A stretch of 64,000 bases of DNA from Cheiracanthium punctorium (lineage: Eukaryota > Arthropoda > Arachnida > Araneae > Cheiracanthiidae): positions 397,501 through 461,500 of the forward strand of contig JAWZYV010001796.1 in assembly GCA_038373885.1 (NCBI GenBank). The letters run 5' to 3'. Below are positions 21,327 through 32,860 of this stretch, one piece after another; the stretch's first letter is position 1, and each line of letters opens with the position of its first letter. Position numbers and translations under genes: made by a program. The notes under the pieces are model-generated. The model ran no database searches, was not told the DNA's origin, and was given only the letters and a program-made list of their open reading frames with translations.

Positions 21327-21398
21327 GCCGTGATCGTATAGTGGTTAGTACATTGCGTTGTGGCCGCAATAACCCAGGTTCGAATCCTGGGAACGACA
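21327..21398 (+). tRNA. tRNA-His (anticodon GUG), possibly a derived copy
   Basis: 72-nt cloverleaf without intron. Box A is TCGTATAGTGG (21334-21344). The anticodon loop is TTGTGGC with GTG at 21360-21362, closed by a perfect 5-bp stem TTGCG/CGCAA. The T-arm is CCAGG-TTCGAAT-CCTGG, with box B GGTTCGAATCC at 21377-21387. TTTTT at 21402-21406 can stop RNA polymerase III. Odd: the acceptor stem GCCGTGA against GAACGAC has mismatches at pairs 2-71, 6-67 and 7-66, where a standard arthropod tRNA-His pairs fully. It is therefore either a decaying gene or a tRNA copy carried in a repeat. Identity as His is clear; function is uncertain. Confidence 0.85.
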
Positions 21399-21401
21399 AT
21401 A

Positions 21402-21406
21402 TTTTT
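21402..21406 (+). terminator. RNA polymerase III T5 terminator
   Basis: First run of at least four T after the tRNA-His, 3 nt past the discriminator base. Confidence 0.6.
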
Positions 21407-21588
21407 ATTTTTACAAAATATCGTGATCCACCACCTTATGGAAGAGTCGAGTCAAGAACATGTTAAGGCCATTCTTTTTAACACGCTTTTATTTGTTGAT
21501 TTTCCCTTTTCAGCCCTATTTTCCCTTTTTAGTGAGGAAGGTAGCCTTTAACTGCAGGTTTGCAGGTTGATTAATACTTTGGTGCACA

Positions 21589-21745
21589 GAAGGGGCGTAG
21601 CAAGAGAGGGGGCTCAGGGGGCTGCTCCCCCCTCCGAAATGGGACCCTTTACTTAGCTTACAAGTTGATATTTGGCTTACAATTGAGCTTTAGCTTTAAA
21701 TTGGATACCCAGCGCGCCCCGAAATAAAATCCTCGATACGCCACT
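21589..21745. mobile_element. small hAT-type MITE with exact TSD
   Basis: 157 bp flanked by GGTGCACA on both sides (21581-21588 and 21746-21753; the shared string extends to 10 bp). Ends are imperfect inverted repeats GGGGCGTAGC / AGTGGCGTATC. An 8-bp TSD and GGCGTA-type ends suggest hAT. No ORF. Confidence 0.85.
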
Positions 21746-21844
21746 GGTGCACAGTGAAAATAAATTATCTCACAGTTTGTACTTTTCAACTTAGTGTTCC
21801 TTAGTGTCTTATGAGAGATATCGATAATTAAAAATAAATTTTAA

Positions 21845-21909
21845 ATACATACAGTTTAACAAAAACTAAAAAACACGCTTTTATAGCAAATCGAACTAAA
21901 AAGTGAAAA
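21845..21909 (+). repeat. extra partial unit before the palindrome
   Basis: A degenerate copy of the outer ~65 bp of the left arm that follows (AAAAAACACGCTTT, GAACTAAAAAG-GAAAAATA), placed head-to-tail with it. Confidence 0.7.
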
Positions 21910-22260
21910 ATAAAAATATAGTTTAAAAAACCAAAAAACACGCTTTAGTGATACATTGAACTAACTAAAAAGCGAAAAATAATTCTTAATATAGAAATAA
22001 ATGAATGAACGAAAAATAGTATTATTGTGAAAAAAAGCGTGGGGTGCTCCCTATATCAGCTCTTGAGAATACTCGATCGGTATGATTAGTACAAAAATGA
22101 TACAAAAAAATACAGCACAAAGCACCCCACGCTTTTTTCACAATAATACTATTTTTCGTTCATTAATGTATTTCTATGTTAAGAATTATTTTTCGCTTTT
22201 TAGTTAGTTCAATTTATCACTAAAGCGTGTTTTTTGGTTTTATAAACTATATATTTTTGT
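21910..22260. repeat. ~350-bp palindrome
   Basis: Arms of about 138 bp (21910-22048 and 22121-22260) are inverted copies with only a few differences; the loop is 72 bp. Arms carry CCAAAAAACACGCTTTAGTG and end at GCGTGGGGTGCT. The right edge touches the stop codon of the dead transposase at 22261. It may be the inverted subterminal part of that element or an independent foldback. Confidence 0.92.
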
Positions 22261-23260
22261 CTACATTTTCCGTAGAAAAAATGCATTTAGAATATTTTCA
22301 GCGGCTTTTGCTTCAGTGATCGAGGGTGCCAACGTTATACTTTCTTCGTCTGAAGGTAAAGAAGCTTCATTGTCATCAGTATTTATTTGCTTTACTTCGG
22401 ATATGATGTCATCATCAGTAGGAATATCTGAAGTACATACCTCATTATCACACGATTCAAAGTGTTCAGTTTCATCTCTAGAAAAGGACTTTATGCTATG
22501 CTGTTCCAGCCATATAACAGGTGGTAGATTTTCAACTTCGTCTTTATCCCAAATTCTGTCTCTTTGACCCGAAACATTCTTGTAAAGACAAGCGTTTCGA
22601 AAACAGTTACGAATTGCCGTAGCTGTTACTTGTCTCCAAGATTTCTCCAGCAAAACGATTGCTAAGAAAAGTGATTTGTTATACTCCTTATTAAGTTCAT
22701 AATTTTCCAAAATGCACGCATGATCAACAGCTTCCGATAGTGAGGCTTGGGACTGCGAATAACGCCCTGATACATCCGTTGAATCACAGACGTTGTGTTG
22801 GGAGGCAAAAAAATAAGCTTTATGCATTCAAGATTTCTAAGTGGGGACGGACAGTGCAATTATTCACCAAGTCACTATCCCACTGGCGAAGCTCTTCTTC
22901 AAATAGGCCTGCAGTCATACAGGCTTTGCAATTACTTTTGTAGTTAGTTCACAGGTGGCTTTTTGGCATTCTTAAAACACCTAGGATTTGGAGAAATCCC
23001 AGTTACGGCTAGTTTCAGTTTTTTCCGAACCATCCATGTTTGCACACACAAGAGCAGTTATTCTAACTTTAGACAGCTTACCACCACTGCATTTTTCAAG
23101 TTTAAATTTTCAAGTCTGATTCGGAGTCATTTTGTGAAACATCCCAGTTTCATCTGCGTTAAAAATATCTTTCTCTTCATAATTTTGGATTATATCCCGC
23201 CATTCTTCAGTCTTCTACTTTTCTACATCTAGTTAATATTAGCTGCTTCACTAACAATCT
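22261..23260 (-). pseudogene. dead pogo/Tigger-type DDE transposase
   Basis: Conceptual minus-strand reading, with several frameshifts and stops, gives the Tigger order. EEKDIFNADETGMF holds the first catalytic Asp. Then come KCSGGKLSKVRITALVCANM, MTAGLFEEELRQWDSDL, VNNCTV, LECIKLIFLPPNTTSVIQ and RMYQGVI, followed by an acidic C-terminal tail ending AFFLRKM. Known family members have D at the second (V-D-N-C) and third (M-D-Q-G-V-I) catalytic sites. Here they are N and Y, so two of the three metal ligands are lost in addition to the frame breaks. The open C-terminal frame is 22261-22827. N-terminal HTH/CENP-B DNA-binding domains are not found. Plus-strand ORFs at 22316-22567, 22740-22943 and 22963-23232 are shadows. 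Confidence 0.9.
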
Positions 23261-24844
23261 TAGAGCACGGAATATTGTTTCGATTTTAATATTCATATAA
23301 ATTTTGAAAGTTATTCATTCTGTAAATTCTATAATTTAATGAGGAATAAAGAAAATTTGCTAAAAAGTAGGTTAAAAATTTGTAATGTAACTGATTTTTT
23401 TTACAAAATATTTATGGTAAAATTTACTGTCAGTAAAATTTCATAGAAAGAAAGGACGCCCCCCCCCACACACACACGTCTGGACCCCATCCATGTGAAA
23501 CCTTTTTTTTTTTCTTTTTTTTTTGGCGGGGGGATATTTGAAAATTACACATATATTGTAAATTTTGACTAATAACTGGGTTTTTATGAAGACACTATTT
23601 GTACTTTATGCATTTCTGTTAAAATTACAAGTGGATTCAAATAATGATAGGGATAATAGTAATTATTATTACTATTCTTCCTTTTAATAATGACAGCAAT
23701 ATTAGAAATATTTCCAAAAACTATATTTTCTAAAAAAAATTTCCACGTATTTTATAAATTATTTATTTTTGAAAATTGTTCTATATTGTTTTGAAAGTTT
23801 TCATAAAATGTAACATTCATAATTTCGGTTAAAAACCGTTTTATCTAAGCTTTTCAAACCTTCAAATTTGCAATATCTGTGATTGAAATATTCTGTAAGT
23901 TCATAAAGTTCTTTTTTCAATTCTTTAAAAACACACACAAAAAAAGTTTGTTCATGAATTTAACAGAACTTGTTTGGTTAAACAGTTTGGTAACCTCGTT
24001 TCTTCGATTTAACTTAAATTTGTTTCATTCAATGAAATTTATTTTACAAAATGCCTCTTCGACTTAATCGCACAGTCATCTCGATTGAGTTTCTGGAACT
24101 TATTTCTTTTCGCCAAACTTCACGATAATTCGCCAAAAGTGCTTTTGATATATAGCTACGAAGGCCGCTACTGTCAGCCGTTTAGACAATGCTTTAAAAG
24201 AGGGGTTTTTTTCGACTTTCTAATGATATTTCACAGAAAATTAGTAAAGCTTGGCGATTTCTCGCGAAATATAGCATATATTTTCAAGCTGGATTCGGTT
24301 TTGGAAATTTATTTTTTTAGCAAACTTGGCGATAAATCGCTAAAGGTGGCCAACCTTGGCGATTTTTGACATTCAAGTACCATTTTTTTTCTGGCAACTC
24401 TGTTAGCAAATAGTTTAAACATAATTTTCCCAATTTTCTGAATAAAAATATTACCGGAGCATGACCGAATTAGTATGGGACTACATAAAGTACCCTTTCG
24501 AAAAAAAAAAAGAATTTTGGAAATCCAGCTCACGTGTTAAAAAATAGTCGCTGAACATGCATAAAAAAAAGATTCCGACGAATCGATTACTTCAATTTCT
24601 TCCTTTTCTAAGTTTATTAATAAAGGAAATTCATAACCTGTATTAATCAAGTTTATATTCAGTATCGTAAACCATAATCAGACAATCCAGTTTAAGTCAT
24701 AAATGGTATTAAAACATTTAGTAGACCATCATTTTCAAATTCATGGAAGCACAAAAGCACTGTCTTAAAATCTTTTCTCTTGAGAGACAACAATTTTCGT
24801 CGGCCTTAAAATTTATACCCTCAGTCTCATATAACGTGATTTAC
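23261..24844. other. AT-rich intergenic DNA with low-complexity runs
   Basis: A C run with CACACA (23458-23476) and T and G runs (23505-23530) are present. Region 24100-24370 has scattered CGCCAA / TTGGCGAT motifs like those in the ends of the 29953-31193 element, but no clear borders. Confidence 0.5.
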
Positions 24845-24985
24845 GATGCTTCTGTAAGGAACTCTTTTCACGTTAGGCGTCGAATGACCCGATATTATTG
24901 ATCGTTAAATGCGACGGTCTATTCCCTTATATCGCTATCATCGGAGTTAAATACACAGTTATTTGGTTTCGCATATCAGAATATT
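24845..24985 (-). repeat. dispersed repeat, copy 2 (inverted)
   Basis: Reverse-oriented diverged partner of 16500-16615. Confidence 0.65.
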
Positions 24986-26399
24986 ACGTCATGAAAAACG
25001 AAAGTCTGAATCCGTTTTTTAAAATTTCAGTTCAGGAAAGAAAACAGATTACATTGAAGGTATAAAATAAAATCACAGTTAAAAACCGTATTTATTTTAT
25101 AACACTTTCAAGTCAATTTTCACTCTCTTCAGTATTTTGCGCCACGTCGCTTACAGTTATCATTAAAGATACTTTTACCGTATACTATCTAAGGAAAAAA
25201 TACAAAGATGGATATTTGGTCAAAATTAGCTTTTCCGCGTACACTAAGGGGAGTATCCAGACTCCCCTTAACCCTCCTCCCCTTATATACGTTCGAGGAA
25301 GGAATGAGAAATATTGAACCCTTATAGAGTAGAATAAATTTTCGGAATTTCTAAAAAATAAATAAATAAATAAAATAATAAAAAAAATACACAATAACCA
25401 AAGCTTTGTACTATTTAAATTTAATAGATATTTTATTTTCAGAAAAATATTTAGCCGATTAAATATATATTTCCTATTTTTAATTATCTAAATTCGTTTT
25501 TTTTTTCGGTACAGTGCTGCCTTGGAAGCAAATTTTTGCTCGTAAACTCAGGAAAAGCCCACAATATGTGTGTGACCAAAGGTAAAAATGTGAATCATTA
25601 ACAATATAAAACCTATTTAAACGAGCTTAGCAGAAAATTTTAATTATCTGTCTTTGTAAAGCTTTGCAACTTTCAAAGGAAGCAGTGAAAAATCCCCTTT
25701 CACTTAATACCAGGGGAAATTAAACGAGATCTCCAAGATAATGCATTTTCATCCTAAAATATTCACAATACATCGTAAAGAGAGAAAAAAAAAAGTACTG
25801 AAAATTGGTATTGTAAATTTTAAACAGATTACCCGTCAGTCGCCATAAAGCTCCTGTAATTCATTTCAAAGGAAGAGGGAAAATGGATGTGTAAATATTT
25901 TCTATTTTCCTCGAAAAAGTACTATTTTCAGATAATAAAAAGTGTTTTCTGCCATCCATCACGTTCAATAGAACAGTTTGTTTCCGTTTAGAACACCTAT
26001 GTGTGGTCATTTTTCATGAAGGTTTTCATCACTTATTATTTAGATTACATTAGAATATTTACGTAATTTCTCCTTGCACATAAAATCTAATTACGCCTAT
26101 GCATTTTACCATGTAGAATACAGTATGTTTATTTTCGTATAAATAGTATTTAATGTGTGAGACTATCCAAAAAATACTTGTTCTTTGAAAATTTTCGAAA
26201 AATTTTGTATTTGCTTTTATTATAGGTCACAACGATTAGCATCCCAAACCTTTTCACTTTTGTTTCTACAATAGCTAGAAGCTAAGCTATAGAAAAAATA
26301 ATGATGTAGAGGAATACTATTTTATACAGCATTAAAGTATTTAAACGCGTTATATAAAAGTGAGATTTTCGTAAATTTTCTTTCCGATAAATGTCATTT
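24986..26399. other. AT-rich intergenic DNA
   Basis: Includes an AAATA/AAAT run (about 25356-25390). No gene seen. Confidence 0.5.
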
Positions 26400-26407
26400 C
26401 TCGCAAC

Positions 26408-26573
26408 CAGGGGCGTAGCCAGAAATTTTTCATGGGGGGGTTACGACTACTACAACTCATATAAATGTATACGTGTGTGTGATAATGTAGTGAAGAATAT
26501 ACATTTTGTATGGCAAAAAATTCCTCATGGGGGGCTTATGACCCCCCTAACCCCCCCCTTGGCTACGCCCCTG
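26408..26573 (+). mobile_element. hAT-type MITE, CAGGGGCGTAGCC family, copy 1
   Basis: 166 bp. Ends are CAGGGGCGTAGCCA / CAGGGGCGTAGCCAAG (reverse). Flanks CTCGCAAC (26400-26407) and CTCACAAC (26574-26581) form an 8-bp TSD with one mismatch. The inner part has a stretch matching 33897-34060 and 51735-51901 (ACTACAACTCATATA, TGTGTGTGATAATGTAGTGAA, TTTTGTATGGCAAAAAATTC). The ORF 26391-26597 runs through it and is spurious. Confidence 0.92.
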
Positions 26574-26581
26574 CTCACAAC

Positions 26582-28053
26582 GTGTTTAAAATATTGACTT
26601 GAAATTTTGCCAAGATACTTTTATCATTGCTACATGTGCTATGAAGTAGAATGTAATATTTTTGTGCTAACTTATTCAATTTATGACATTTTTTAAGAAA
26701 AAATAGAGAGTTATCATATAAGATTTTAAATATTTCCGTAACTAATAGAACTTTTCAAAATTTTTTGGTTCATAACACAGATAAATATATCAGTTACGTT
26801 CTGCATAAGTATAATTAAAAAATATTTATTAGAATTAACAGCTGGTTTTACCTAAACGCAATTTTTACTAAAGCTTGTCATAATTTGCCAATATAATAAA
26901 AGCTACGCTGAATTTCATTAAAGTTGAATATAAGCTTTTAGTTTTATGCCCCATTTAAATTAGAAACAAGGATTTTTATAAAAATTTCAATTTTTTAAAG
27001 TGCCCCAAAGGTAGGCTCATACTTTAAATCAAAGAAGTGTGTGGATAATAAAAACATTCAGATGTTTCATGCTTCTAATAATGATATTAATAATACTTAG
27101 CTTATTTAAAAATTTTAAGTACCTCAAATATAGAATTCAGAATTGCAAGCAATTTTTTCTAGTATTCCTAAATATTCATTGCTATCCGTTAGACAAATGA
27201 AATTTGCATATAAGCAATGGACATTTACTTTAGAATATTTTATCACTAATTCATTAACATCTACCTAAAATTACTACTTTTCGATGGAGAACTTTTCTAA
27301 ACCTCCAGCATTACTTGCAAAAATAGCATATTTTAGAGTGAAATTATGCATTAAAATTACAAAATTATATGACTAAGTATGCCATAAAAATAAATTTTAA
27401 GACAAAATAATTACTATAGTCGGTTAAAAGAGATAGGAATGTTAATTTTAATTAGTAGTTGTAACGAAAGTGTTACCTCTATGGTTTATAAATAAAACAA
27501 GATTTTAATCTGAATCTCCTTGATTTTCTGAGAAAGTGGTTTAAAAAAAACTATATTTTCAAAAATTAATCTAACAACATTTCGCTGTGTGAACTGTTCT
27601 GTTGTATTAGTGTGATCTACCACCCTGTTTGCATGAAAGGAATGACGATAGGCTTCACGATATCTTCTATCTTTGGGTAGAATTAGCCAAACCCTACTAA
27701 TTTGGGATGGGAATATTTTTTCATTATGGTGAAGTAATTTCAAGTTGGTTTTCTTTAAAAAAAAATCATACTTGTTTTTTAGAGCTTGTCTTCGATATTG
27801 AAAATCCCTAAGATCGTTAGGACTATTAGTGTTTAGTGCTGAGGAGCTATTTAGAAAAAGCCTGGTTTCTCTGAAGTTGTGAATTCCTTTGCTCGTATTT
27901 GTTACATTTATTTCTAGCTTGTTTATTTGACATCAAATACCAGCTTTTAAATCGTCATCGAATAAAGTAGACACTGAAAAAAAAAAGTTTGTTGCAAAAA
28001 CTCGATACACAGAGGAAGGTAAAATTTTGTACCTGAATAAGTGTAACTCTTCG
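26582..28053. other. AT-rich intergenic DNA, no gene seen
   Basis: Nothing supported. The minus ORF 27486-27743 has no recognisable domain. Confidence 0.5.
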
Positions 28054-28829
28054 TTCAACATTGGTACTTTATTTTTACTTTCCGAACATGTACCTAGTAT
28101 GTATTGAAAGTATTGTAATCATGAATAAATTCTACATTGATATTTTGATGTATTTACTCGTTTTAGGGTCTTTTGAATTCATTTATACTATTTTTTACGG
28201 TGATTTATGCATGTATGGGTGTGTCTATGTGAGTGAACATGATAGCTTCTAAACAGTGCATTCGATTGAACTCGCATTTTGTATACATATTTCATACCAC
28301 CGTTGCAAGATCCTATTGATTTTGGTGCGTATGGGATGCATAATTTTTATACGGTGATATAAAAAAGAATTCGTTTACATTACGGACTATAGGCAGAAAT
28401 CCTTGAAGGCCAGTGCAAGTTGGGTATGCATATTATAGATCACGGTCACATGATTCCCATAGATTTGGATGTGTGTAGAGAGTTAGGTAGTTTGTTTACA
28501 GGGTTGCAAAAATGAATTTTTTTACATTACGGCCTATAGATGCAAAACATTTAAAGGGCGTTAATGGCTAAATGATGCATTCGGATAAGTTCAAATTGGG
28601 TATCTATATTATGAGTTACCATCACACAACCTGTGTAAATTTTGGTGTGTGTAAGATATATAATTTAATTACAAAAGAATAGAAAATAATTCTTATACAT
28701 TTTGGCCTATGGACGCAAATTATATGAAGTTAACCAGCGCCTTAACACTGCGTTCGGTTGACTTGAATCAAATTTATTTAAACGCTTGGTAAAGATCAAG
28801 TGTTCGGAAAGTTCAGTGCCCATGTCGAA
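28054..28829. mobile_element. candidate TIR element with internal ~170-bp tandem repeats
   Basis: Ends show imperfect inverted repeats (TTCAACATTGGTACT against TTCGACATGGGCACT), followed inward by a perfect 12-bp inverted repeat ACTTTCCGAACA (28077-28088) / TGTTCGGAAAGT (28801-28812). Inside are about three to four diverged monomers (TGCATTCG-TTGA, GGTATACATATTA, TTTTGGTGTGTGTA, TTTACATTACGGCCTATAGACGCAAA). No TSD was settled. Confidence 0.6.
28255..28800 (+). repeat. diverged ~170-bp tandem monomers
   Basis: TGC(A/G)TTCG starts are seen at about 28257, 28577 and 28749. A degenerate copy begins near 28405. The best-conserved block is TTTACATTACGG(A/C)CTATAG. Confidence 0.75.
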
Positions 28830-28869
28830 ATTCATGTTGGTACCAGTAACAAAAATAGGCTAGTTATTG

Positions 28870-29310
28870 CTATGGCTGCTAGTATTTCATATTATATGAT
28901 TTGTAATGCTAGCTAGCATCAAATGCTATATAGCAATAGCATAAGCTATATACAAGCATTTCATGCTTATTTTCTATTTAAACTTCTTTCAAAGAATGGA
29001 GAGGTAAGGTACCTTAACAAGCTGTTGTATGGATTTTTATGCTTGTCAGCTTAATATGCTGTGTAGCTAGCTTAAGCAGAAATAGCATGTAAAGCTGTAT
29101 AAAAGTAAGAAGTGCTAATTAGCTGTGCAATCTTCTTCCAATCATTGGGAGGTAGGTTCCTTAACGAGCTATGCTACGGATTTCTATGCTTATCAGCCTA
29201 ATATGTCATGTAGGTAGCTTAGGTAAAATAGTACGATATGCTGTGTGCTAGTAGGAAGTGCTAATTTGCTACACAAGCTTGTTCCATTCACGACAAGGTA
29301 TCTCAATGAG
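28870..29310 (+). repeat. diverged ~150-bp tandem repeats (TAGCT-rich)
   Basis: Two clear units (about 28985-29140 and 29141-29290) share GAGGTA-G(T/G)(A/T)CCTTAAC, GCTAT/GCTGT..ACGGATTT-TATGCTT, TCAGCCTAATATG and AGTGCTAATT. A third partial unit lies upstream. Confidence 0.75.
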
Positions 29311-29944
29311 GAACCATATGCTTGTTAAACTTTCTTTTTTTTAATTTGAAGTTAACAGCAGAAAGCGCAAGCACGAATAGTGAAAAATAATTTGAAGATT
29401 CAGGATACTTCCAGCCTTGTTATTTAGGGAAATGGAAATTATCTCCATGGAATTGAAAGAAGAGAAATATTTTAACTTTCAGAAATTTCATATGAAAACG
29501 GTAAATTTCCGTGTTTTGTTTGTTTATTTCATTTTGTAAGTAGTTTTGAAAATTGAAGTTTCGAAGACATATTCAGCTGGAAAAACATATTGACACCAAA
29601 CGTGCTCTTTGGAGCAATTGCATGTACTACACTATAAATAATTTATACTTTAATAAAGAATTCACTTTCACAACCAATGGTGTTTTAATTCAGATTCATA
29701 AATATTGGAAAGGCTAGAAAGATATTTGTTTCTTTTTTTTGTGGGTGTGCTCCAAATATCGAATAAAAAATCGATAAAGGAAAAATTCTCAGATATTTTT
29801 AGCAGCCAATATGTATTTTTAAAAATATTTGCGAATATGTTTGTATAAAATTCTAAACCGCTCTGACAAATATCTTAAGAGTAGATGTTCAACATACATC
29901 TGTGAAAATTTAAATTAGTTTCTTGCCAACCCAATGATTTGACT
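29311..29944. other. AT-rich intergenic DNA
   Basis: No feature supported. Confidence 0.5.
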
Positions 29945-29952
29945 GTTTTGTT

Positions 29953-31193
29953 GGTACTTTTCCGTTACGCGCACCCCAGCCAAATTTGGCGATTTTTTTC
30001 AGGTAGTGGAGGACGAAAATTGGCGACGTTTTTATCTGGTAGCCACTCCTGGATCGTGCGACAAACTTTTTTTTTCTTGGTAACCTTTCTTGTTTGTTTG
30101 AATAGCAAAGGAAAATGTAATTTCCTGTTTGATTTATTAATCTTGCGTTATCCCAAGCATGTGTTCGAATAGCAAACGAAAGCTGATAGTGTCTGTTTTG
30201 TATCCTTCCGCTGTCTTCCGCGATCCTGTTGTATTCTTACGCGAGGTTTAACGTGCGTTGTCATATTTATTTTAGTTTAGGTGAGTGTTGGTTTTATTTA
30301 TAGATATATCGTATAAATATGATTTTACAGGAAATGCCGATGAATGAGGAAGATAAAATAATTTTTTTGTCTGAGTTGTTGCAGAAATTGTTTTGTAAAG
30401 TATGAATGCCTATCTATCCTACGGATGCACAATGATCCCGATAAAACAAGTGTCGGCTATCATGCAATCTTTAATGACTATATAACGATCCAGTCAATTC
30501 AGCCGGATAGGGCCAAATTTTACCGCCACGTATGTTTTCAAATTGTGTATTTTCGATAATGGAAGTGTTTGCAAATTTAATGAATAAGTTTCAAATCAGC
30601 GTAAAGTTATATTTGTTCGTGTGAGGAATTGGCGTCAGTAAAATTTGCAAGAAAAAACTGGAAATGTAATTATGTTTTGAAATATTTCGATTTGTGTAGA
30701 ATTGACTATTTTATGTCTTCAGGTTATAGAAAATGCTGAATGCCTTGAGTATAGCAGTAAAAAATCCTTGTAGATGCTCAGCGTTTGAATTAACTTGCTC
30801 AAAAAATTTCACGTGGGTAATTTAACTGTCGTATTGTTCGGATATGTAAATTGAGGTCTTGCAGATGTTGCGTCGATATTTAAAATGTTAAAATGTTAAT
30901 TGTTTTGAAAATTATCGTTTTAGTTCTAGAAGAGTAATTCGTTTTATTTATTGTTGATGTAAAGATTTAACATACATTTAATTTTGTCGTATGTAATGTT
31001 GAGTTTTTTTTAAGTTTGTATTTTGTGTAAAAATGTTTGTTTTGAAGGCATTGAAAATATAAAAAGTGAAATAAATATCCCGTAGCTTTTTGACGACACA
31101 CAAAAAAAAATCGCCAAAAAATCCCGTCGTAGCTACTTGGAGACAAACAAAAATCGCCAAATTTGACTGGGGTGCCTATAACGGAAAAGTACC
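29953..31193. mobile_element. 1.24-kb non-autonomous TIR element with 8-bp TSD
   Basis: Ends are inverted repeats of about 50 bp: GGTACTTTTCCGTTA, CACCCCAG-CAAATTTGGCGAT. Flanks GTTTTGTT (29945-29952) and GTGTTGTT (31194-31201) form an 8-bp TSD with one mismatch, suggesting a hAT-superfamily or similar mechanism, although the GGTAC start is unlike common hAT ends. The interior has no transposase; ORFs 29939-30172 and 31133-31360 are shadows of the TIRs. Confidence 0.75.
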
Positions 31194-31201
31194 GTGTTGT
31201 T

Positions 31202-32823
31202 AATAACTAAGTGAATCACGAATTTCAGATTGTAAATTTTATGAAAAACAATTCCTCCATTTAATTCCCATTCTGAGATTAAAGTAGCCTTCGTTACAAT
31301 CTTAAGTCTGCCCCAAACAAATCGAATAGCATTTAGTGGAGAAGTGCTGCCATCTTCCACGACGTAGGTTGAGGGTTCAATTCTAGGTGTGAGTAAAGGT
31401 TAAAAAAAATGATATTCTCTATCCGTTGTTAGATAATGCATAATTAGCTAAAATCTGATATTTAAGAACACCGTTTAAATTATACATTAATTTTTACCTT
31501 ATTTTGGAACAATTTTAATAAAAAACAAATAAAAGCATCTGTTGGTTGTGAATTTCTGCTGGAACAGTAGGAAGTAAATAATGGACTTGATTGTTGCTAG
31601 GTCAACAAAATATCCAAGCAACATAAGCTGGATTGTGTATGCTGGTAATCAGTAAAAGTGCTCAATACACACCTTGACTTGTTGATAATCCTGGTAGAAC
31701 TATCAAGTATTTAAGCTTTATTTACTTGATGGGATTCAGCATTTAATGGTGTCTAGCAAACAAATACCAGCATGAATTTTGGTTGGAAAAAAAAAGACTT
31801 ATGTTACGCATCATATGAGATTTTTAAATCCGTTTTTATTAAGATTATTTAATAGGTAGCGTATTATTTTTCTCAAGTAATCCGATTATAATCGATGCAC
31901 TTAATGAATTAAGCTTGGCGGGAATGTTTAATTTTCAAATGAATATATTCGGTAAATTCAAACACATCAATCTTAGTTAATGAGCTTTTATAGAATTATA
32001 AATACAAAACACCATTATGCTGAATAAAATTGGTTGCAATTCATTCATTTTGCTCTAAGTGCAATTTAGAAATATTGTTGCTATGTGAAATAATAAGTAC
32101 ATTCTGTTTGTGATAAATTATGTTTCCAGTGACTTTTAAGTATTGTTTATAAATAAATATGCAATTACCATTTTGAAATGAAACATAGATTTTATGTTTC
32201 ATTATGTTATAAATAAACATGATGTGCAGTTTATTAGATAAATTCACAGTTTTAATTACATATTCTGGCTAACTTATTATCAAAGAAATATTGAACATAA
32301 TCATTTTAACAATGAGGAGATTCATATAGGGATAACAATTATATTTTCTTGTTATCATAGAATTGAAAAATGCCTAGCTTTGAATATTGGCACGCATTCC
32401 AGTTCTATTGTACATGAAAATTAAAAATTCATTCATATGATGTGGTTATAAAATGTGATTTGTTCATCACTCCAGTTAAATTTATGACCTTTTGTCATTA
32501 AATTTTACTTTTCAAAATTTTCTTTGCTGTTTATTTTTGCTGATCACAAATTTTACTTCTTAAAAATATAAAAATTCTCAAGTCTTTACTATCAGTTGAT
32601 GAAAGGGAGATAAATATTCCAAAATAATAATTATTGTGTCGATTTATTCTAGGTCTATAATTTAACCCTGAATGTTCAATAATTGACAACATTATGTAAA
32701 TACCTAATTTGCCTTATATGTTACTCTATAAGTTTCTTCATTTATGAACGCATTTTTAAAACATTGGAAATATATTTTTCGTGGTATAATTTGCAATTGT
32801 AATAATTAAAAAAAACAGCAGTA
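31202..32823. other. AT-rich intergenic DNA, no gene seen
   Basis: No motif-bearing ORF and no repeat border were found. Confidence 0.5.
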
Positions 32824-32860
32824 TATCTATCTATCTATCTATATATATATATATATATAT
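32824..32860. repeat. (ATCT)n(AT)n microsatellite
   Basis: Four to five ATCT units followed by about ten AT units. Confidence 0.95.
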
